Positions 7,217 to 10,002 of a stretch of 10,002 bases of DNA are shown in pieces. The position numbers and the translations under genes were made by a program. The number at the start of each line of letters is the position of its first letter. Position 1 is the stretch's first letter. This DNA comes from Thermoplasmata archaeon (GTDB lineage: Archaea; Thermoplasmatota; E2; DHVEG-1; B18-G2): contig JAGHAD010000096.1 of assembly GCA_021161685.1 (NCBI GenBank), positions 1 to 10,002 on the forward strand, given 5' to 3'. Below the pieces are notes generated by a model. The model had not been told where the DNA came from and searched no databases. It saw nothing but the letters and a program-made list of their open reading frames with translations.

Positions 7217-8851
7217 TCATCCAAATTTTACCTTACCATTTTCCAACAAGTCCATTTTCTCAGCCTGTGGTCTTTTTGGCAGGCCGGGCATTGTGGTTAT
7301 TTTTCCGCTCATCGGGACAAGGAAGCCCGCACCTGCTGAAAATTTTATTTCCCTTATTGTTATTTTGAAGTTTTTTGGTCTTCCCAATAGGGATGGATCA
7401 TCCGAAAGCGAGAACTGGGTTTTTGCTATGCAGATCGGTAGCTTATCTAGATCCAGCTTCTCTGCCAGTTTTATATCTTGCTCAGCGGTTACGGTATAGA
7501 CTACCCTGTCCGCTCCATACATTTCCCTTGCAATGATCTCTATCTTTTCTTTTATTGGAAGATCCAGATCATACAAGAATTTGAAATCGCTCCTTTTATT
7601 GTGCATTAAAGCAATAAGCTTGCCAGCAAGCTCTATACCACCCTCCCCTCCATGCTTCCAAACTTCTGCAACCGCAAAGGGAACATTTTTTTGATCGCAG
7701 TATTTTTCTACTATTTCTATCTCTTCATCTCTATCTGTATCGAATTTGTTCAGGGCTACTATGAATGGCACGCCAAACTTGGTCAGGTTTTCCATGTGCT
7801 TTTCTAGGTTTTCAAGTCCTTTTCTTACATCTCCTCTTCCATGCCTCTTCAGAGCCCTTATACTAACTACGAGAACCGCAGCATCTGGTTTTAGTTTTCC
7901 AACCCTACAAACTATATCGAAAAACTTCTCTGCTCCAAGCTCAGATCCGAATCCAGCTTCCGTAACAAAGTAATCGGCAAGTTTGAGTCCCAATTTCGTT
8001 GATATCAGGCTACTTGCTCCATGTGCTATGTTTGCAAAAGGTCCCCCATGAACGAAGGCAGGGACACCTTCTAAAGTTTGAACCAAGTTTGGCTTGATGG
8101 CATCTTTGAGAAGAACACAGAGAGCGCCAACGGCATTTAGATCTTTTGCAGTTATTGGATTGTCATCAAAGTCATAGGCGACTATTATCCTTCCAAGTCT
8201 TTCCTTGAGATCCTTTATATCCTGATACAAGCAAACTATGGCCATTATTTCCGATGCTGGGGTTATTGAAAATTCCACTTCATGAGGAACTCCATTCGAC
8301 GGCCCACCAAGTCCTATAACTACGTGCCTCAAAGATCTATCGCTTATATCCATTACCCTCGGCCAGACGATGTATCTCGGATCTATTCTGAATTCGTTTC
8401 CATGGTGAAGATGATTATCAACCAGGCTCGCTAACAAGTTATGAGCTGAGGTTATGGCATGCATGTCGCCGGTAAAATGCAAGTTTATATCTTCCATGGG
8501 AATAACCTGGGAATGACCACCACCGGTAGCCCCTCCCTTTATCCCCATCATCGGACCCAATGATGGCTCCCTAATGCCTAGCATGACTTTCTTTCCAAGT
8601 TTTGCTAGAGCTTGGGCTAATCCTATCGTTATGGTTGTTTTTCCTTCTCCTTCTGGAGTCGGGTTTATGGTTGTAACTAGAATCAATTTTCCATCTCTTC
8701 TTGCCTTTAATCGATCCCAAGATCTTAGAAGAACCTTCGCTTTGTACTCCCCCCACGGCACTATCTCGTCTTGCTTCAGACCGGCGATTTCTGCAATTTC
8801 TTCTATAGGCTTTGGTTTTACCGATGAAGCAATTTCCACATCAAACTTCAT
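7217..8851 (-). CDS. fhs: Formate-tetrahydrofolate ligase
   Basis: This ATP-dependent enzyme joins formate to tetrahydrofolate, giving 10-formyl-tetrahydrofolate for purine synthesis, or running the reverse way to make ATP. The nucleotide-binding loop is T-P-E-G-E-G-K-T-T (65-73). R-E-P-S-L-G-P (94-100), G-I-K-G-G-A-T-G-G-G-H-S-Q (103-115) and E-D-I-N-L-H-F-T-G-D (120-129) are hallmark blocks. Near the C terminus come I-A-K-T-Q-F-S-L-S-D-D-P, then G-A-G-F-L-V-P and T-M-P-G-L-P. At 544 residues it is near full length (bacterial enzymes are about 555-560). The start ATG has a TATA-like box about 30 nt upstream and no clear ribosome site. It leads a minus-strand set with the radical SAM gene one base behind. 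Many methanogen-type euryarchaea use tetrahydromethanopterin and lack this gene, so its presence implies folate-type C1 chemistry or acquisition from another lineage. Confidence 0.96.
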   Translation of the reverse strand: MKFDVEIASSVKPKPIEEIAEIAGLKQDEIVPWGEYKAKVLLRSWDRLKARRDGKLILVTTINPTPEGEGKTTITIGLAQALAKLGKKVMLGIREPSLGPMMGIKGGATGGGHSQVIPMEDINLHFTGDMHAITSAHNLLASLVDNHLHHGNEFRIDPRYIVWPRVMDISDRSLRHVVIGLGGPSNGVPHEVEFSITPASEIMAIVCLYQDIKDLKERLGRIIVAYDFDDNPITAKDLNAVGALCVLLKDAIKPNLVQTLEGVPAFVHGGPFANIAHGASSLISTKLGLKLADYFVTEAGFGSELGAEKFFDIVCRVGKLKPDAAVLVVSIRALKRHGRGDVRKGLENLEKHMENLTKFGVPFIVALNKFDTDRDEEIEIVEKYCDQKNVPFAVAEVWKHGGEGGIELAGKLIALMHNKRSDFKFLYDLDLPIKEKIEIIAREMYGADRVVYTVTAEQDIKLAEKLDLDKLPICIAKTQFSLSDDPSLLGRPKNFKITIREIKFSAGAGFLVPMSGKITTMPGLPKRPQAEKMDLLENGKVKFG

Positions 8852-8875
8852 TTTGTTGAGAAGATATGGAAAGCG

Positions 8876-8886
8876 TACTTAAGGTT
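8876..8886. promoter_or_regulatory. TATA-like element shared by divergent fhs and membrane-FAD gene
   Basis: TACTTAAGGTT, with the self-complementary core CTTAAG, is the only A/T-rich box in the 55 bp between the two divergent start codons. Its centre is about 30 nt from the fhs ATG (8851) and 26 nt from the ATG at 8907. Both distances suit archaeal promoters giving leaderless or very short leaders. Binding of TBP at one site could serve or set up competition between the two directions. Confidence 0.45.
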
Positions 8887-8906
8887 TATGTGCATCTTTA
8901 GTCTAA

Positions 8907-9965
8907 ATGAAGGTGGAAACAAAAATTCCAGGCATGCTTTGTATAGTTATTTCTTTCATCCCATGGATCATCTACTGGGTATTATGTGGTATGGGGAATG
9001 CTGCAGGAATCGTTATTGCTCTTGTCATCGCCTTACTTCTTATAACACCCCAAATCCGCAAGATGGACTTCAACCTGATGGATTTAACATCCCTTCTCTA
9101 TTTCGGCACAGCCACCATTTCTACATTTATCCTCAATCTGAACGTATTTGTCGAGAGAAGCGGTTTTCTTGGCTACCTTGCTTTGTTTCTGATGGCTTTG
9201 GTTTCCATAGTCATCAAACAACCTTTTACCTTTCAAGCTTCAAAGAGAGATTATCCAGAAATTTACTGGAAAGAGAGATCATTCATTGTTATCAATAACC
9301 TGATCACCGGAGCATGGGCAGGGATTTTCATGGCAAATGCAACCACGTTTTTGCTTTTAAACAGGTCTTTTGCAGTAATCCCTTCAAACACATTGATAGC
9401 TCTCGGCATAGCATTTTCGATTATCTTCCCCTTAAAAGCACCAGCCTATCTCGCTACAAAGGAATTCGGGAAATACGATTGGAAGGTTGATGTAAAAAGA
9501 TCAAAAGGAGAAAACGAATACGATGTCATAATCGTTGGTTCAGGTATTGCTGGTCTAACCTGTGGTGCTTTGCTATCAAAAAGAGGTTACAGGGTTTTAG
9601 TTTTGGAACAGCATTCTCAGGTGGGAGGTTACTGCTCATCTTTTAAGAGAAAGGATTTTGTTTTTAATACAGGCGTTGAAAACATAAGTGGATTATGGGA
9701 AAGAGGACCGATAACCTATCTTCTCAAGGAACTTGATCTTGAGAGGAATGAACTTTTCGTAAGGAACAGGATGAGGTTTATCTTTAAAGGTAAAGAGATC
9801 GATGCCAGCAGTTTAGAGGAGTTCATAAAATCTCTATCAGAGATGTTCCCGGAAGAGAAAGATAATATCTATGCATTCTTTGATGAAGCTAAGAAAGCCT
9901 ATGAGGAATGTTACAAAGACCTGGTTTATGGCATACCAACACCCTCGGAGCTTACAATCCAGTAA
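8907..9965 (+). CDS. Membrane domain fused to an N-terminal part of a CrtI-like FAD oxidoreductase, apparently truncated
   Basis: This 352-residue protein has two parts. Residues 1-185 contain about six predicted membrane helices (near 8-27, 31-50, 57-79, 87-104, 127-151 and 157-182). A signature K-Q-P-F-T-F-Q (104-110), then W-K-E-R-S-F and I-T-G-A-W-A-G, is reminiscent of a small bacterial membrane-protein family with PFT-x-Q near its middle. Residues 204-352 begin an FAD-binding Rossmann fold: Y-D-V-I-I-V-G-S-G-I-A-G (205-216), acidic Glu234 closing the second strand, and Q-V-G-G-Y-C-S-S-F (238-246), as in phytoene desaturase and retinol saturase relatives. Those enzymes need about 450-500 residues, but a TAA stops this one after about 150. 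Both other forward frames remain open to the window end, so a frameshift cannot be excluded. It is either a pseudogene, a sequencing error or a split protein. Carotenoid or isoprenoid redox chemistry in the membrane is a guess from the FAD family. Confidence 0.75.
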   Translation: MKVETKIPGMLCIVISFIPWIIYWVLCGMGNAAGIVIALVIALLLITPQIRKMDFNLMDLTSLLYFGTATISTFILNLNVFVERSGFLGYLALFLMALVSIVIKQPFTFQASKRDYPEIYWKERSFIVINNLITGAWAGIFMANATTFLLLNRSFAVIPSNTLIALGIAFSIIFPLKAPAYLATKEFGKYDWKVDVKRSKGENEYDVIIVGSGIAGLTCGALLSKRGYRVLVLEQHSQVGGYCSSFKRKDFVFNTGVENISGLWERGPITYLLKELDLERNELFVRNRMRFIFKGKEIDASSLEEFIKSLSEMFPEEKDNIYAFFDEAKKAYEECYKDLVYGIPTPSELTIQ

Positions 9966-10002
9966 TCTCATACAAAATACCACTTGCATTAAAACAAACC
10001 AG

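Noticed and set aside
7041..7499. 152-codon plus-strand open frame
   Set aside because: It is antisense across the fhs/radical SAM junction, where both minus-strand genes are certain.
8888..9298. 136-codon plus-strand open frame in another frame of the membrane-FAD gene
   Set aside because: The overlapping frame from 8907 gives clean membrane helices followed by an FAD motif. This one is His/Ser/Cys-rich with no pattern.

Overview
The window looks like chromosomal DNA from a thermophilic euryarchaeote. The grounds are archaeal protein families (a UPF0058 protein, an AGOG-type 8-oxoguanine glycosylase, a His-type Thi4 thiazole synthase, a COG2108-like radical SAM protein), Lys/Glu/Ile-rich proteins, A/T-rich TATA-like boxes about 20-30 nt upstream of many start codons (suggesting short or absent leaders), and tight gene packing. 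I cannot name the genus. An Archaeoglobi-like or related lineage would fit, but that is an inference.

Left part (1-1976, minus strand): thi4, nadA and a queD/PTPS-like gene that runs off the left edge. Thi4 consumes NAD to build the thiazole of thiamine, and NadA makes quinolinate for NAD, so the first two are metabolically linked. QueD would feed 7-deazaguanine (archaeosine) synthesis. A RimI-like acetyltransferase diverges from thi4 at 2040 and meets a UPF0058 gene head-on.

Middle (2763-4541): a decayed transposase fragment, then a putative promoter with a perfect 8-bp inverted repeat. Next comes a two-gene unit, an AGOG glycosylase and a DUF6884-like protein overlapping by 4 bp, followed directly by a short ORF or broken gene. 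This is the most accessory-looking part, and the glycosylase/DUF6884 pair is the best candidate for a little-described DNA-damage module.

Right part (4542-8851): purA on the plus strand converges, with overlapping stop codons, on a minus-strand set read in the order fhs (formate-tetrahydrofolate ligase), a radical SAM protein related to pyruvate-formate-lyase activases, and a small CxxC thioredoxin-fold protein. fhs and purA both serve or can serve purine metabolism.

Right edge (8907-9965): a gene divergent from fhs encodes a membrane domain of about six helices fused to the first part of a CrtI-like FAD oxidoreductase. It stops after only about 150 residues of the FAD portion, 37 nt before the window ends. 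It may therefore be broken, or it may be a deliberate split.

I saw no tRNA, rRNA, CRISPR array or complete insertion sequence.
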